64,000 nt of DNA from Nectonema munidae (Eukaryota; Nematomorpha; Nectonematoida; Nectonematidae): assembly GCA_030549495.1 (NCBI GenBank), contig JAUIRK010000885.1, positions 868,001-932,000 of the forward strand, written 5' to 3'. The first letter of the stretch is position 1; each line of letters starts with the position of its first letter. The position numbers and the translations under genes are program-made. This document shows, in pieces, positions 35,181-48,232 of the stretch. The notes beneath the pieces are model-generated. The model was not told the origin of the DNA and made no database searches. It saw nothing but the letters and a program-made list of their open reading frames with translations.

Positions 35181-36045
35181 TATGTTGTAGGGGATACGTC
35201 AAATTAGTTTTCAAAAAACTTAGCTGTAAAATTTTTTAGTTTTTGTTGAAGCTCTAAAAACTTTTTTGATAGGCTTTTTTTCCAAAAGTTATTATAAAAG
35301 GCAAATCATTTCAAAATGTTAAAAGTTATTTTACTTTTTGTAGATTTTTGTAATTATACAATTTTTAAACAATTTTTGAATGATGCTGAGAAAAATGAAG
35401 TAATGCAATCTTAATTTTTTGTTTGATTTTTGCTTGCACAATTTTATATTTATTTTATACCATTTTTTGAGTCTAACTACTTTACACTTATTCTTATACA
35501 CTAAAAAGAAAAATTTTCTAACTTTAGTTCTGTTTTACATTTTTGATAGAAATTACCTCATAAAGGTTATGTAATTTGGATTTTTTTATTTATTTTTCTC
35601 AATAAACATTTTCATTTTAAGAAGAAATGGAACAACTGAAAATTAATGAATGAATTTTTTCATTCAATAAAATTTCCTATTTTTTTATTGTTAATTGATA
35701 TCTTTACGCCTTTTCTACTCATAATTTGGAAAAGTGAGAAATAAGGAGCTATATATAAGTCCCCATTCATTGTTGACCTTAAGCTTAATAGGTGCTGGGG
35801 TTGAAGTTTACATTAAGCTTAATTAAGAATGAAATAGAATAGACAAGAGAGGAGTAGGAATTCAGAAAAATTTGTTGTCTTTTTTGGAAGACGCTTGAAA
35901 GTTCGCTAGACTCTTTTCCTTCAGACTACATTCACTCATATAAAACTCTCCAACCTTCAGTTATTTGTTTTCTCTATCAATCAAATATCCTTTCATTAAT
36001 TCCTGTATTGTGCCTGATAGACTACTTCATTTTCAAATGAAAAGC
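35181..36045. other. AT-rich stretch, nothing recognised
   Basis: No feature supported. Confidence 0.4.
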
Positions 36046-36048
36046 CTA

Positions 36049-36326
36049 TTCGCCCCTCCCCTCCCCCCATAATTTTGGATTTTTTTAAACGAGTGTATAT
36101 GCAAATTTAATAAAAATATTTTCGCTGGAAGTATAGTATTTAAATTTCACCAATTTTGTAAAAAAATATAAAATAGTCTTATAAATTTAGGTATGCGCTG
36201 AATACACTCTATTTTAAAGGATCGCTTGAATATTTGTTCTCCCGTGGTATTTCCAGACCAGTAATTTTGAAAATTGTAAAAAAAAATTTCGCCCGCCCTC
36301 AATAATTTTGAGGATATTTGTCCCTG
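36049..36326. mobile_element. C-rich hAT-like MITE fragment
   Basis: The right end reads CGCCCGCCCTCAATAATTTT and then TTTGTCCCTG (to 36326), i.e. a CAGGGACAAA terminus on the other strand; the left edge has CGCCCCTCCCCTCCCCCATA followed by the same ATTTTGGA-like context. Target duplication not resolved. Confidence 0.4.
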
Positions 36327-36349
36327 CTTTGGACGAAGCTGTAGCAAAC

Positions 36350-37463
<1,114 letters not shown>

Positions 37464-39118
37464 GTCTAAACAAACTAGTCAATACTGATTATTTAATGTA
37501 TGTTGTGGATCGCAAGTATAGAGCATAAATCAATACGACATTATTACTAGCTTATATCTAGGGTATGCGCGGCACATCTAGCACACCCTGAATATACGCC
37601 ACGGATTTATCAGTGGTCTGGCAACACCACGGGAGACAACAAAAAGAAACAACGAAATGTATAGAAAGTATATGTAACATACAAGGTATAGATACATATC
37701 ATACATTGTAAATAAATATTTATTTGTTTATTTAGATACATTGTTATTTCATTATACCTACTATCATGATGCAATGTATTTTGATTGCTTTACTTCGAAC
37801 GTAAAGCTTTCTTCTTCTTATTTTACTTTAAACTTCATAAAAGTTCAATTTTTATATTTTTAATAAAGTTACTTACTTACTAAACTTTAAAAATTATTCT
37901 CTTATCTTTCCTGTATTCAAAGTTTAAAAAAGAAGAGAAACTTTAAGAAAAAAATTAAAAGGGATTCAAAATAATGAAGTCCAGGTGAATGAGGGTTGAC
38001 CGCATTCAGTTTGCAAAGACGGTTGTAATTGCAAATGCACTAACATCTTAAGCAACAATTCCATAACTACAAAGATCTCCAGAGAAAGTGCTGAAAACTT
38101 GTTGCGGAGTTGGAACTATGTATTTCTCCACAACTACTGCCCTACGCTTTAGTAATTGATGACCTCTTGCTTTCAAAATTCTCCAAAACTTGGGATACAA
38201 CTCATCAGTCCTGATTTATAGGAATGGAATCCACTATACTATCACTTAATTTAAGGTTAAAAATCCTTAATCAAAATATGATGAGAATAAGACACTAAAT
38301 AAAATTCTCATGGTTTTTTTTTATCGTATGGTACTGTGATAAACAAGGCAAAAATTTAAGTTTAAAGAGGTAAAGGCTCAAAAGAGTATCATTTCAAATA
38401 GTATAAGGAGTAGAATCAAAAAGAAACTTAAAATAAAGTCACATCAAGGTATTACACACTACATATGCATCAATTCAATAAGAGAAGCATTCCTGATTTT
38501 TTTTATACAGTAATGAGATATACGATAATTAATTAGCAAAGAAAAGTAAAATTTGAGCGTAATAAGAAAGAAAAGGCAATTTTTTTTATTTTAAATAATA
38601 TACACAAACCAACTTTAATTAAAACAACGTTTTAAGATAAAACAGTTTTTATTAGTTCTTTTAGTTATTGATTGGTCAACCATGAACCATGTTTAGAAAT
38701 TACAAATGGCACTGCAGAGTTTTGAATAAAATGAAATTACAGAAAGAGCGAGAAGCGGTTCTTAGCATCGCATTTGCCCACCTCTGGCATATATCTATTG
38801 CCTTATTATATTCACTTTCACATGCGCATCCTTCTTTTCAATATAAAATGTTTAGACTAGTATCATGCAAATAATTCTAAGCTAATTTTTGTGGTGGCAT
38901 CATGCCTGAGGTGCACATTTTTACATCTAAAATTTACTCAAGTGAACTGAAAATTACGAAATGAAAAAAATTGTGAATCAGACACAAACAAGGAAATATG
39001 TAAAATGAAGGAATATAAACAACTGGATACTTTTTTAAAAAAAAACCGATTAGAAAACTTCTGTAAGTTTTAATGATTCAAAAATGGAGATAGTATCTAA
39101 TATGATCTGTCTCTCATG
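37464..39118. other. AT-rich stretch, no supported gene
   Basis: A GC-richer patch at 37560-37645 (GGGTATGCGCGGCACA, GTCTGGCAACACCACGGG) is unexplained. TTTATTTGTTTATTTAG-type repeats follow. No coding or RNA gene supported. Confidence 0.4.
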
Positions 39119-39121
39119 ATT

Positions 39122-39262
39122 AAGGTTAGTTAGGTGTTAGGTTTCGATAACTCAAGGTCTTGGGTTCGATCCCCCATCAGGCCTACTTTCCTCATAGTTC
39201 AATACAAGCGGCGCAATTGTGCTTTCTCGATGAAAACACCACACCGTACCTTTACCTTTATG
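39122..39262 (+). repeat. tRNA-derived SINE, family A, copy 3
   Basis: Best-preserved copy. A-box-like TTAGTTAGGTGTTAGG (39126-39141), B-box TGGGTTCGATCCCC (39161-39174), then TTTCCTCATAGTTCAATACA, GCGGCGCAATTGTGC, TCGATGAAAACACC and the end CCGTACCTTTACCTTTA. It aligns with 15474-15605 and 35055-35180 on the opposite strand. Confidence 0.8.
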
Positions 39263-40019
39263 ACAAAATCACGTATAAAGAATTTACAGATAGCATGATA
39301 AGCAAGATGACATGACACTCGAGTATTTAGAAAATTTTCAACAGATGAAACTGATTTATTCAAAATAATTCAAGTAAAATTTTAAAAGAAATATAAATAC
39401 AAATTTAAGTAGGTATGTGAAAATTTAAAGCTTTTCTTGCACAAAAAGGTATGGAAGAGCAAAGGAGTAGTTGAAAGGCCAAAATCTAATTGAACAAGTG
39501 AACTTAGGAAGTTCAGTCTTTGAGTAAAAGTAGGCAAATAAAATGATCATATTGCAAGTAAAGATGCAAATCAAGACGTGCCAGAACGAATGTAGATAGG
39601 GAAAGGAGTTGGAACAGGCGAATCGATCGAGTAACCAACAAATGATGGCACAAACCCATAAGAATATGCTCCGCAGCCCTAATCTCCATATTACGCAACT
39701 CTTAGTCCTAAAACAGATTCAAAAGTATTTTCTTGAGTCGATATGTGCAAGGAGGTAGAAATCATGCAGGAGGTCTAGTATACTAATTTAAGCTTGATTC
39801 AACAAAACTCTCTTTATAACTAAACTAAGGAATGGTCGGCAGAGATAATTTCATTTTTTATGAATAAAAATATTAATTTCGCCGAAAAAAGTGCCCACTC
39901 AAAAATTAATTCCTACAAAAAACATGAAAAATGAGCAACATTGATGGAAAATTTTAGGGTGAAAATATAAAATTAAAAAAACTACGCCTCATTCAATAAG
40001 TTTAGCAATGTACGCCGAC
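39263..40019. other. AT-rich stretch, nothing firmly recognised
   Basis: A moderately GC-richer patch at 39540-39700 has open frames on the minus strand, including a Pro/Ser-rich one, but no splice pair or domain supports a gene. Confidence 0.35.
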
Positions 40020-40325
40020 TTTTAGTTAAATATACATCAATTCACTATTTTTGTGTTGAATACACTTGAATCCTTTATTCTAATCAGAATTTTTTTATCT
40101 TAGAAGTTATATATCATGATAAAGTATCTTGTTTATAACGCTTTGTTGAAAAAACTCTAAATTCGGCCTTTTTTAAGTTTCCACTTGAATCAGATCCTTG
40201 TAAAAATGTTTGAATATTCTTTAGTCAAAGGACATGGATAAAATTGGTGAAGTGGATTTTATGTAAAATCGAGCACAAGTTTATGTTTCACTTCTTTCCG
40301 TTGAATAAATAACCTACTAACTAAT
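40020..40325 (+). repeat. Dispersed repeat, copy 2 (partner of 1985-2345)
   Basis: Shares with copy 1 the ordered landmarks ACACTTGAATCC, TAATCAGAATTTTTT, TATCATGATAAAGTAT, CACTTGAATCAGATCC, GGACATGGATAAA and a terminal CTAACTAA stretch. Non-coding. Confidence 0.55.
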
Positions 40326-41734
40326 TATAACTAACTAATTTTAGAAATTAATAAAATTATACAAACAAGGGCGCAACCAGAAATTTTTAAATAATATTTG
40401 ACAATGCAAATACTTCACTTTTCAAAAGTTATGTTCTAAAAAGTAAAATTGGAGGTGAGGAAAATAATTTTATTGAAGAAAATTAAAATTAATAAATCTC
40501 TAAGCAAATTAGAAGAATTTCTTGTTATGTAATACTTTCCCACTTTATAATAATAAATTAATAAGAAAAGAGTTATTTTAAGGCGAAAGGCATAAAAATT
40601 TTCCTTTATCAAACAAATACCCATTCTAACCCCATCTAATTGCAGCCCTATTATATACACGAGAAATATCAATCTGAAGAATTCGTGCATTGACAGGTAT
40701 GCTATATTGCATGATCATTTGGATCTTATAACTAGGGTCGGATCAAATATATATTTTCTAAAAGTCAAATACAAATATTATTGTTTGGGATTCAAAAAAT
40801 ACAAATACTTTTGTTCAAAATTGCCTAAAATACAAGTATAATACTTCTTTAACCGATATAAATAAGAATATAAATACTTTTATTTTAGATTCTAAATTAG
40901 ATAAATAATATTACTTTACTTTTTTTTCAAGTTTTACATATAATAATAATAATGCATAGTTACATTTTATCATCATTAATGATCGGAAAGTTTCCGGAGC
41001 GAGTTGTGCTCTCTCAGGTGTTTAAATATTACAAGTCTTGCTAAATACTCTTTCTGATGTTACACAGCACACTAAAATATTTTCCGCAAATATTTTTAAA
41101 TGTTGAAGCATTTTTTATCTTGCCTGTATTTTAGTGGATTGATGTCAAAAGGCAGAACACCTTCTTTAGGATATGTTTCAAGCTCTACCTTCACAACTGA
41201 AATATCGTTTGTTGAAGAACTAACCCAAAATTTTTAAATTCATAAAAAAGTATGCTTTACAGACTTTTATTGATGCAATGATGATTCCCTTGATGCAGTG
41301 AACATGTAAATCAACGTTACATTTTGAGCACTCTTTTCTCGCATAAAGCACATTTTCTTTGCTTTCCAAGATTAGGTCTTTCAAGAAGGTGTCCGCAATC
41401 AGATGTTCTAAAATTATTTGGTACGCTTTTTAGAATTCTTTAACAGTGGTTCCCAACCTTTTTCCAGTGGCGACCCCATTTAAGCCTCACCAGACTTTCT
41501 GCGATCCCACCCAAAGATCAAGGCTATATTCATTGATTAAGGCAGTTGTTCCCAACCTTTTTCTTCCCAACGCCCTCTTAATTGAATTTTTTTCCCACCG
41601 CCCACTTATTTTAACACTTCAAAAAGTGGAAAAATAAAATACTATTTTGTATAAAAAAGTAAACAAAAACCAGGTTAAAAACTTTTTATATGAAATAAAT
41701 TTAAAAAATATAAACAATGAAATTTTTTGAAAAT

Positions 41735-43464
41735 TCAATGGCTTCCTTGCGGCTGGTGATTTTTCATTATTTCACTGAAATTAAGCTGTATATTTGTAAG
41801 TTTAAGTCTTAAGTCGCCTGTTTCATCTATTTTCAGTTTATTTCTTTGTTTATTTTTAAAATATACCGCAGCACTGAAACCTGTTTTAACCAAGTATGTG
41901 GAAGGAAAGGCAGGATATAAAATTTTGATTTCTTGCCAAAGATTTAGGTATAAAAATCGCCTTTCTATCCAGAATTTTTCATATGTTGACAGAGTGAACA
42001 AAGCTTTTGCTTCAATGTCATTTTGCAAGTCAATTTGAATTTTGTAATTAATTTGTTTGACATCATACTTGAAAGGATCAAAACACCACTCAGGAACTTG
42101 AATAACAATTAAGTCTTTAAATCTTTGTTCCATTTCGGATTTTAATAAATTTATGTGATCCAAGTACACTTTTACAGCATCATTATCAATTTCCATTCCT
42201 TCTTTGGAAATAGAATTAAGATTAGAAAACTGATTAAAATCACGACGGCATAAACTTGAAGCAAATATCTCTAATTTGCTGATGAACCCACCAATAGTTC
42301 CTTTAGCCTTTATTAGATTTGAAGATTTTCCTTGAAGTTTGAGATTAACTTCATTTAATTTTCCAAAAATATCGGCCAGATAAGCAATATCGTTTTTAAT
42401 TAAACTTATGTTGCCATATGTTTCCTTATCCTCATCTTTAAAAAAATCAAGAATGTTCTCATAAAGTTCAAAAAATCTTTGGAGACAATTTCCTTTTGAG
42501 AGCCATCTCACTACTGTGTGCATTAAAAGAGAGCTAAACACTTCTTCATTATTCCTACAAAGATTTTGAAAAATCCTATCCTTAAGTGAGCTTGTCTTTA
42601 TTTTATTAACTGCTTTTATAACAATTTGTAAGGGTTCAAAAAGGCTTGGTGACATCATTTTGCCAACAAGATGTTGTCTATGAATCACACAGTGAATTGT
42701 TAAAATTTCTGGACAAATTCTTTTTAATTGAGCTAAAAAACCTTTATATCGGCCAACCATTGACTGTGCGCCGTCTGTTGCACACGCTAAAATATTTTTC
42801 AATGGAATGCCTTTTTCAAGAAAAAAGTTTTCTACGACTTTAAAAATAGTTGAACCCTTTGTATCACTAACCAAAGAGTTCGCAAATAAAAATTCCTCTG
42901 TAAATTCTAAATTGTCATTGATGAATCTCACACATGCAAGCAAAATCGACTGTTTGCGGATCATTGTAGATTCATCTACCTGTAAAACAAATTCTTTAAA
43001 CTTTAACTGGTCACATAATGTAGTTTCTACATTTTTTGACATTTCATTAATTCTTGCCAATACTGTGTTGTTACTCAAAGGAACAAATGAAAGTAAATTA
43101 TTATCACCTGAACCAATCATTGTGCCAACAAATTCTTTGATACAAGGTAGTATCAAATTTTCCCCAATATTATGGGGTTTGCCTGTTTTTGCAAGAAGTA
43201 GAGAAATTTTGTTAAAATTATTAAAATTCAAACATTATTTTTATGTTTTTCTTTCAAGTTTTTGAAATACAGTTCATCTTTATTAACTTTGTCAGGATGA
43301 ATTTTTTCCAAATGGTTACTTAATCGGGAAGGCTTCATCGCTTCATTAGAAAATGTTTTACCACAAATTAAACATAGAGGTAACTTATCATTACTGGGAC
43401 ATTGAATGAAACCAAACTTTAAATATTCTGAAGAATATTGACGAAGTTTTCTCTTTTCAGACAT
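41735..43464 (-). pseudogene. hAT transposase of the inner element, one frame break
   Basis: About 577 residues. It starts MSEKRKLRQYSSEYLKFGF, the usual start of this group, followed by a BED zinc finger (CLICGKTFSNEAMKPSRLSNH then H, residues about 31-56). After residue 78 the frame shifts by one base at 43228-43231; the rest is open for 498 residues. Seen in order: LLLAKTGKPHNIGENLILP, the first catalytic Asp in FVLQVDESTM, the second in CATDGAQSMVGRYKGF, HCVIHRQ, VVRWLSKGNCLQRFFEL, DIAYLADIFGKLNEVNLKLQ, and the hATC domain with FWIERRFLYL, LYPAFPSTYLVKTGFSA and the characteristic end NHQPQGSH. Apart from the single break it looks whole, so either very recently inactivated or the break is a sequencing error in an A-rich run. 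Confidence 0.9.
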
Positions 43465-43569
43465 TCAAATTGTGAAACGTGAATTAAATTCTTAAATATC
43501 CAATTTTTTGTTTCTCATTTTGGGAATATTATGACTTATTGTATTTCAGAATATAAAATGCTTCCTAAG

Positions 43570-44049
43570 CAGTGGCGATTCTGGTTTTCAAAAGTGTATG
43601 GGCATCACAGAGGCCAACTTTTCAATTTATAAAACTCATAATTTTCTAAGAATTAACAATCTCACTTGTTTCAATTATATTTATGCATTTGATGTGCTTT
43701 TTTTATTTAACTCAAATCATCATCAAAATTATTTGAGGACTTTCTTGAAACTATATATTTTTTACACTTTATACTTATCATGTTTGATTGAATAAATTAG
43801 AAAAACAAAAATAATTATCGTAAAAATTTACTATTATCATTTATTTAATTTACACACTTGTACACATTTAAAACTGTTTTTATATGCTCAAATACAATAA
43901 GTCATAATATTCTCAAAATGGAAAAAAGTTTTTTTGCTAACATAAAACGACACTTCAAATATTTTTGATAGTTTTTTACAAAATTTAGAGTTCAGAAAAA
44001 AGTAGAAGGGAAGGCAATGGTATTACCCTTTCTCTTATAATCGGCACTG
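43570..44049. mobile_element. 480-bp hAT MITE inside the inner hAT
   Basis: CAGTGGCGATTCTGGTTTTC at 43570 faces AATCGGCACTG (to 44049). The same left terminus and following TTTTAAAAGTG-like sequence starts the element at 60982-61405, so both belong to one family. The flanking octamers do not match well, so the right boundary is less certain. It lies upstream of the transposase of its host element. Confidence 0.65.
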
Positions 44050-45141
44050 CTCTTTGAGCTTTACCATGCTAATATAATATATTTACATCTTTATAAGTAT
44101 TTAAATTAATTAATCTTATTAAGTTCAAAAAGGGTCATACAACATGATAGAACTTCTTTGAAGAAAATAAAATACAATATCAGTTACAGTAGAAAAACGG
44201 CATAATTGAACCCAAAGAATTTTTAATGAAAAGCTGAATGAAAAATTAACTAGAAATTAGGGAAATTCTAATTAGAAAATTTTGCGGTAAAACTATATGA
44301 AGATATTTGAGAAATTAAAGTAGAAAGAGAGAAGGATTAATTTGGTTTCTAAATGGCATCAAAAAAGCAAGTTCACTCGTTCTTCTTTGACGCCTATGGT
44401 GAGGTATCGCTGCCTCTTTGGAAACTTAACTTGCAGTCAATAAAAACGCACCATACAGCTTGTCATATAAGGTGATAAAGCAGGCTACCCTCCAAACACT
44501 GCCAAGTATTTTTTCTTCATCATCTTAAGTGTTTTTATTTCAATAGAAAAAAATTCACAAGCCTAGCTGCTATTTTGCAAACATCTTCACAAACAAAATA
44601 GTACTCCTGTCGAATCCCTATACCCTTTATACATTTCCTACAGAAAGAGAGCTTCAATTTTATCATCACGCGTTAGTGTGGTAGATAAAAATATTCACAG
44701 CTTTACTAATCATTCAATTCCCTTTTACTAATTATTATGAAAGCATGTGCGTATGTGTCATCATGTGCCTGTGCAAACCAGTTAGCGATGTCAAGCTCAT
44801 ATATTTTTGTAAGAGTCTTACGTTTCTTCTAAAACAATATATCAAAGATACAATAAATTTTAAGAGACAAATTTCATCCAATGCCCCCCTCAGCGCCCTC
44901 TTGACATTAAACGCCCAATAAAAAAAGTTATAACGCCCCCAGGGGGCGATGCCGCCCAGGTTGGGAACCCCTGGATTAAGGTATGCATAAGAATGCTACA
45001 TAACTGCAGTAACTTGTTTTATTATAGCAAGAACGAAGATATCATTTATATACAATATAATTAGCTCAAAATAACATATTTTGATGTTACTGATGCGAGT
45101 AATACAAACCTTAATAAACAATAATGTTCTTAATGCCATGT

Positions 45142-46480
45142 TTAGTACTGTTTTTCTATCACCAATTTCTCAATCCGTGATGTTGTTTTGGATACAGCAC
45201 AACGTAGGTCATCTTCAGCATGGAGTTTATTTCTTAGCTTCGATTTTATAAGTAGTAAACATGAAAAGGTCACTTCACACATATATTGATAAGGAAAAGG
45301 CATGAGAATTCTCAGCATACCTTCAGCCAAATTTGGATATTGAAGTAATTGCTTGATCCAAAATTGATTCACTGCTAGGGATTCAAAGTCGGTATTTGCA
45401 CAGTCAGATTTGATAAGATCAATGAATTCCTCTTGATATATTTCAGCAACATCAATTTTTGCAGCAAATGGTTCTCTAAGTAAGCTATGGGATAACTGAG
45501 GCTTTTCTGGAAAATATCGACTAAACTCCTCTTTTGTCTCCAAGTGTTGGATCAGCAAACTTGGAAAACTGTTGTTTAATGGAACATTAGTCTCATTTTC
45601 TTCAACAAATGTATTTAATGTGGGAAACATGTAAAAATTTCTCTTTTTTCCTTGACAGCCAAGGATCCATCTTCATTTGGAAGGCATTTTCTTATTCTGC
45701 AAAATCAAGTATGTTAGAATTTCTCCCTGAAATGAAAGATTAAGGGAATTCAGAATTGTGAAGAAATCTACCAAGTATGCAGTTTTTGCCAAATTATTTA
45801 GGTCACCAAGGAAATTTGAAAGTTATGTCCTTCTTTGCTGGGATAGGAATTCTTTCACCTCAGCATTTAACTCAAAAAATCTCTGCAATACTTTTCCTTT
45901 TTTGAGAGCCACCTTTACTCAGTGTGCAATAGAAGAACTTCATGCCCGGAATCCATTTTTTGCCTAAGTTTAGCGAACAAGCGATTGTTCAATGCACTTG
46001 ACTTTATGAAGCTAACTGCTTTAACAACGGATTGCATAACAGTTTTCAAATCTTTTGGCAATGATTTTAAAGCTAATAATTGACGAAGTATAATGCAATG
46101 AACTCCAACGGATTGTATAAAAACATTCTTTACCATCTGTTGACCCAGATCTACAGCCAAGCATAGACGGTGCACCATCAGTACATATGCCACCAACATT
46201 TCCCCACTTAAGTCCATGTTCTTTAAAAATAATACCTATTTTTTCAAATATGTCAATGCTTTTAGTTGTTTCTAATGGTTTGCAAAAGAGAAATTCATCC
46301 TTAAAATCACAATTATTTATATATCCCTAAATTACCAATAAATATACTAATAACCGAGGAAGATTACCTACATCTGTTGATTCATCAACTTGTAATGTAA
46401 AGAGATCAAGTGGAAATGCCTTAATAACTTGAGAAAGAATATCACCGGACATATCTATGGGGCGATGTTCGGGAAAAGTC
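45142..46480 (-). pseudogene. Transposase remnant of the middle hAT (GTF2IRD2/ZBED5-like)
   Basis: Minus strand, N to C: DLFTLQVDEST-like block near 46390 (first catalytic Asp), FLFCKPLETT near 46280, ICTDGAPSMLGCRS near 46170 (second Asp), GVHCIILRQLLALKSLPKDL (46110), SFIKSSALNNRLFAKLRQK, HEVLLLHTE near 45925, and the last 162 residues open at 45630-45142: FPTLNTFVEENET, FSRYFPEKPQ, FWIKQLLQYPNLAEGMLRI, MCEVTFSCLLLIKSKLRN and IEKLVIEKQ, the family's hATC end. Several frame shifts are visible (for example between DGAPSMLGCRS and GVHC). The BED finger region is deleted. Confidence 0.85.
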
Positions 46481-46702
46481 TAATCCATTGATATCAGCCA
46501 AATCCCTTATAAATCATTATTTATAATGTCTTTGCGGCCCCAAGAAAATTCCTTGCCGACCCAAAGTGGGGTCGCGACCCCAGGATTGGGAACCCATGGT
46601 CTAGAAGGTCGCCCTAAATGTTTCGTATCTGATAAAGATGAAATGGTTATATAAGCCATAACTAATTCTCTTCTAAACTCTTTTTTGTAACTACTTTATT
46701 TC

Positions 46703-47182
46703 GTGAGCCCCAAGTAGGGATTGTTTACAATACTATAAACATATTAGTTTATATAGATGAAAGGTTATTATAATTTTTCCCTATAAGGTTATTGATTAAA
46801 TTAACTTTTTACACTAATGAAACCATTGAAAAAAATTTTTTTTAATTGTAATAAAATACATTTTTTTACAAGTGGTAATTTCAATAGTCAAGTTTTGAAA
46901 CACAGTAGTGAAGTTAACAAAAGCATTAAATAATAAGTTTTGCTATCAGATATTATTTATAAAAAGAATTTGTATTAACCCTTTCGTGACCAGAAAAATC
47001 AGACGATATTTATTAAAAAGAAGAAGATTCATATACAAAACTATTTGAAAAAGCAGACGAAGGTAAAATTGTTCATGTATCATATATGATACATTGGTCA
47101 CGAAAGGGTTAAATAATTTGCTGACATTCAACAAGCAGCCGTCAGTGATAGTTTTTCAAGTTGATCCCCAAATGGGGCTCAT
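46703..47182. mobile_element. MITE with GAGCCCC ends, hosting a piggyBac MITE
   Basis: GTGAGCCCCAAGTAGGGATT (46703) and GATCCCCAAATGGGGCTCAT (to 47182) are inverted repeats, about 15 of 20 matching. It sits in the right arm of the outer hAT and encloses the TTAA-flanked element 46979-47108. Superfamily unknown. Confidence 0.55.
46979..47108. mobile_element. piggyBac-type MITE, copy 2 (TTAA-flanked)
   Basis: CCCTTTCGTGACCA (46979) and TGGTCACGAAAGGG (to 47108) are perfect 14-bp inverted ends directly flanked by TTAA on both sides (46975-46978 and 47109-47112). The interior, with CAGACGATAT, ATTCATATACAAA and AAAAAGCAGACGAAGGTAAA, matches the reverse complement of the element at 55131-55261, so the copies form one family. 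Confidence 0.93.
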
Positions 47183-47404
47183 GGCGGCAGGCAATGGCTT
47201 AATAGACTCATGAATCATTTGATAAGCATCATGAACTCGTAAATCATGGTTCTCCTTTCTTTCCAGATAATCCTTAAATCAAATAGGGATTTTATACGTC
47301 AAATATTTTTGCTTCAAATTCCAAAAATACATATACTAATACAAATACATCAACTTTGTATTTAAATACAATTCAAATATATTTGATCCAACCCTACTTA
47401 TAAC

Positions 47405-48224
47405 CAGTTAACTCTTATACCTGACTTATCCTTTATATAAAGAAGCAATTTTTATGAAGGTGAGAGAGAAATAAAAAAAAATGCAATTTCTTGATAAGCC
47501 CCATCTTATCGTTTCAGCAATTTTTCATTTTATACCCCAACCTTCATCACAATTTTAATATCATATAATCATAAGAGATAAGATAACTTACTTAAAAACG
47601 CGAATTGAAAAGAAGAGCATTTGAGGCAAAGATAAAATCATTAGTGAAAATGCATTAATTCTTGGATTAAGAAAAGAAGCAAGCGTCAAAACACATCCAG
47701 ATGACAACGCGAGTTTGAGCAAGGAATATCTGAATAAAAAACATGTATTAATTTGAAAATAAGGACAAGCACTAACACCATTGTAGAAAATGCAATGAAA
47801 ATATTACTAAACCCTTAAAGCCATAGATAGTTGAAAACATCATCGGCATAAATTTTGCATTGAGTTTTTATATAACTTCAATTAGAGTATTCCTATTCTC
47901 TGTCACATTGGGTCCCATTCAGGCTAAAAGGCTTAACTTAACAAACAAATAGCCTAGAAACAACCCCAATCAATTAATCGTTGAGCATCAGTGTCCCAAG
48001 GAATAAAAATGGTCTTCTTAAAAGATATCAAATGCCATTGAAAAAGAAAGCAGACAAACTAGCTATCAAGCTGCCTATCTATTAAGCTCGCAAGACAACA
48101 AATTCACAAAAGGATTAATTAGTTAACGGAGTTTCTAAATTTCTTAAAGTTTAAAAATTTCAGAAACGATTGAGAAAAATCTAAATAAAACATTCAGTTT
48201 ACATTCATATTTGAATCGTCGATA
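47405..48224. other. AT-rich stretch, nothing recognised
   Basis: No feature supported between the nested stack and the next hAT. Confidence 0.4.
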
Positions 48225-48232
48225 GGTTAGAG

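Larger units (their letters stand above)
41543..44973 (-). mobile_element. Inner, youngest hAT element (ZBED/SCAND3-like)
   Basis: Ends CAGTTGTTCCCAACCTTTTT (41543) and CGCCCAGGTTGGGAACCCCTG (to 44973) are inverted repeats, with further mirrored blocks (AACGCCCTC, GCGCCCTC). A perfect 8-bp target duplication GATTAAGG flanks it (41535-41542 and 44974-44981). It carries a nearly intact transposase on the minus strand (43464-41735) and a 480-bp MITE at 43570-44049 in its 5-prime non-coding part. The element without the MITE is about 2.95 kb, a usual full length for the group. Confidence 0.92.
41444..46598 (-). mobile_element. Middle hAT element (GTF2IRD2/ZBED5-like)
   Basis: CAGTGGTTCCCAACC (41444) and GATTGGGAACCCATG (to 46598) are its inverted ends, with GTGGCGACCCC and GGGTCGCGACCCC subterminal blocks. 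Flanking octamers TTCTTTAA and GTCTAGAA agree at 5 of 8 positions, as expected for a decayed duplication. It lies inside the outer hAT and is itself split after 99 bp by the inner hAT (41543-44973); without that insert it is about 1.7 kb, so it is a deletion derivative that keeps only the middle and C-terminal transposase. Confidence 0.82.
40733..47396 (-). mobile_element. Outer hAT element (ZBED1-like) of a nested stack
   Basis: Inverted ends TAGGGTCGGATCAAATATAT (40733) and ATATATTTGATCCAACCCTA (to 47396) are flanked by a perfect 8-bp target duplication CTTATAAC (40725-40732 and 47397-47404). A minus-strand C-terminal relic at about 41155-40980 reads LPFDINPLKYRQDKKCFN, then KYLRKIF and FKHLREHNSL, matching the hATC region of ZBED1-type transposases (PLKWWK...ARKYL). 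The rest of its transposase is gone. About 5.2 kb of its length is the hAT inserted at 41444-46598, and a second insertion lies at 46703-47182. Confidence 0.88.

Noticed and set aside
42807-43265. 152-residue plus-strand frame
   Set aside because: Antisense shadow of the inner hAT transposase.
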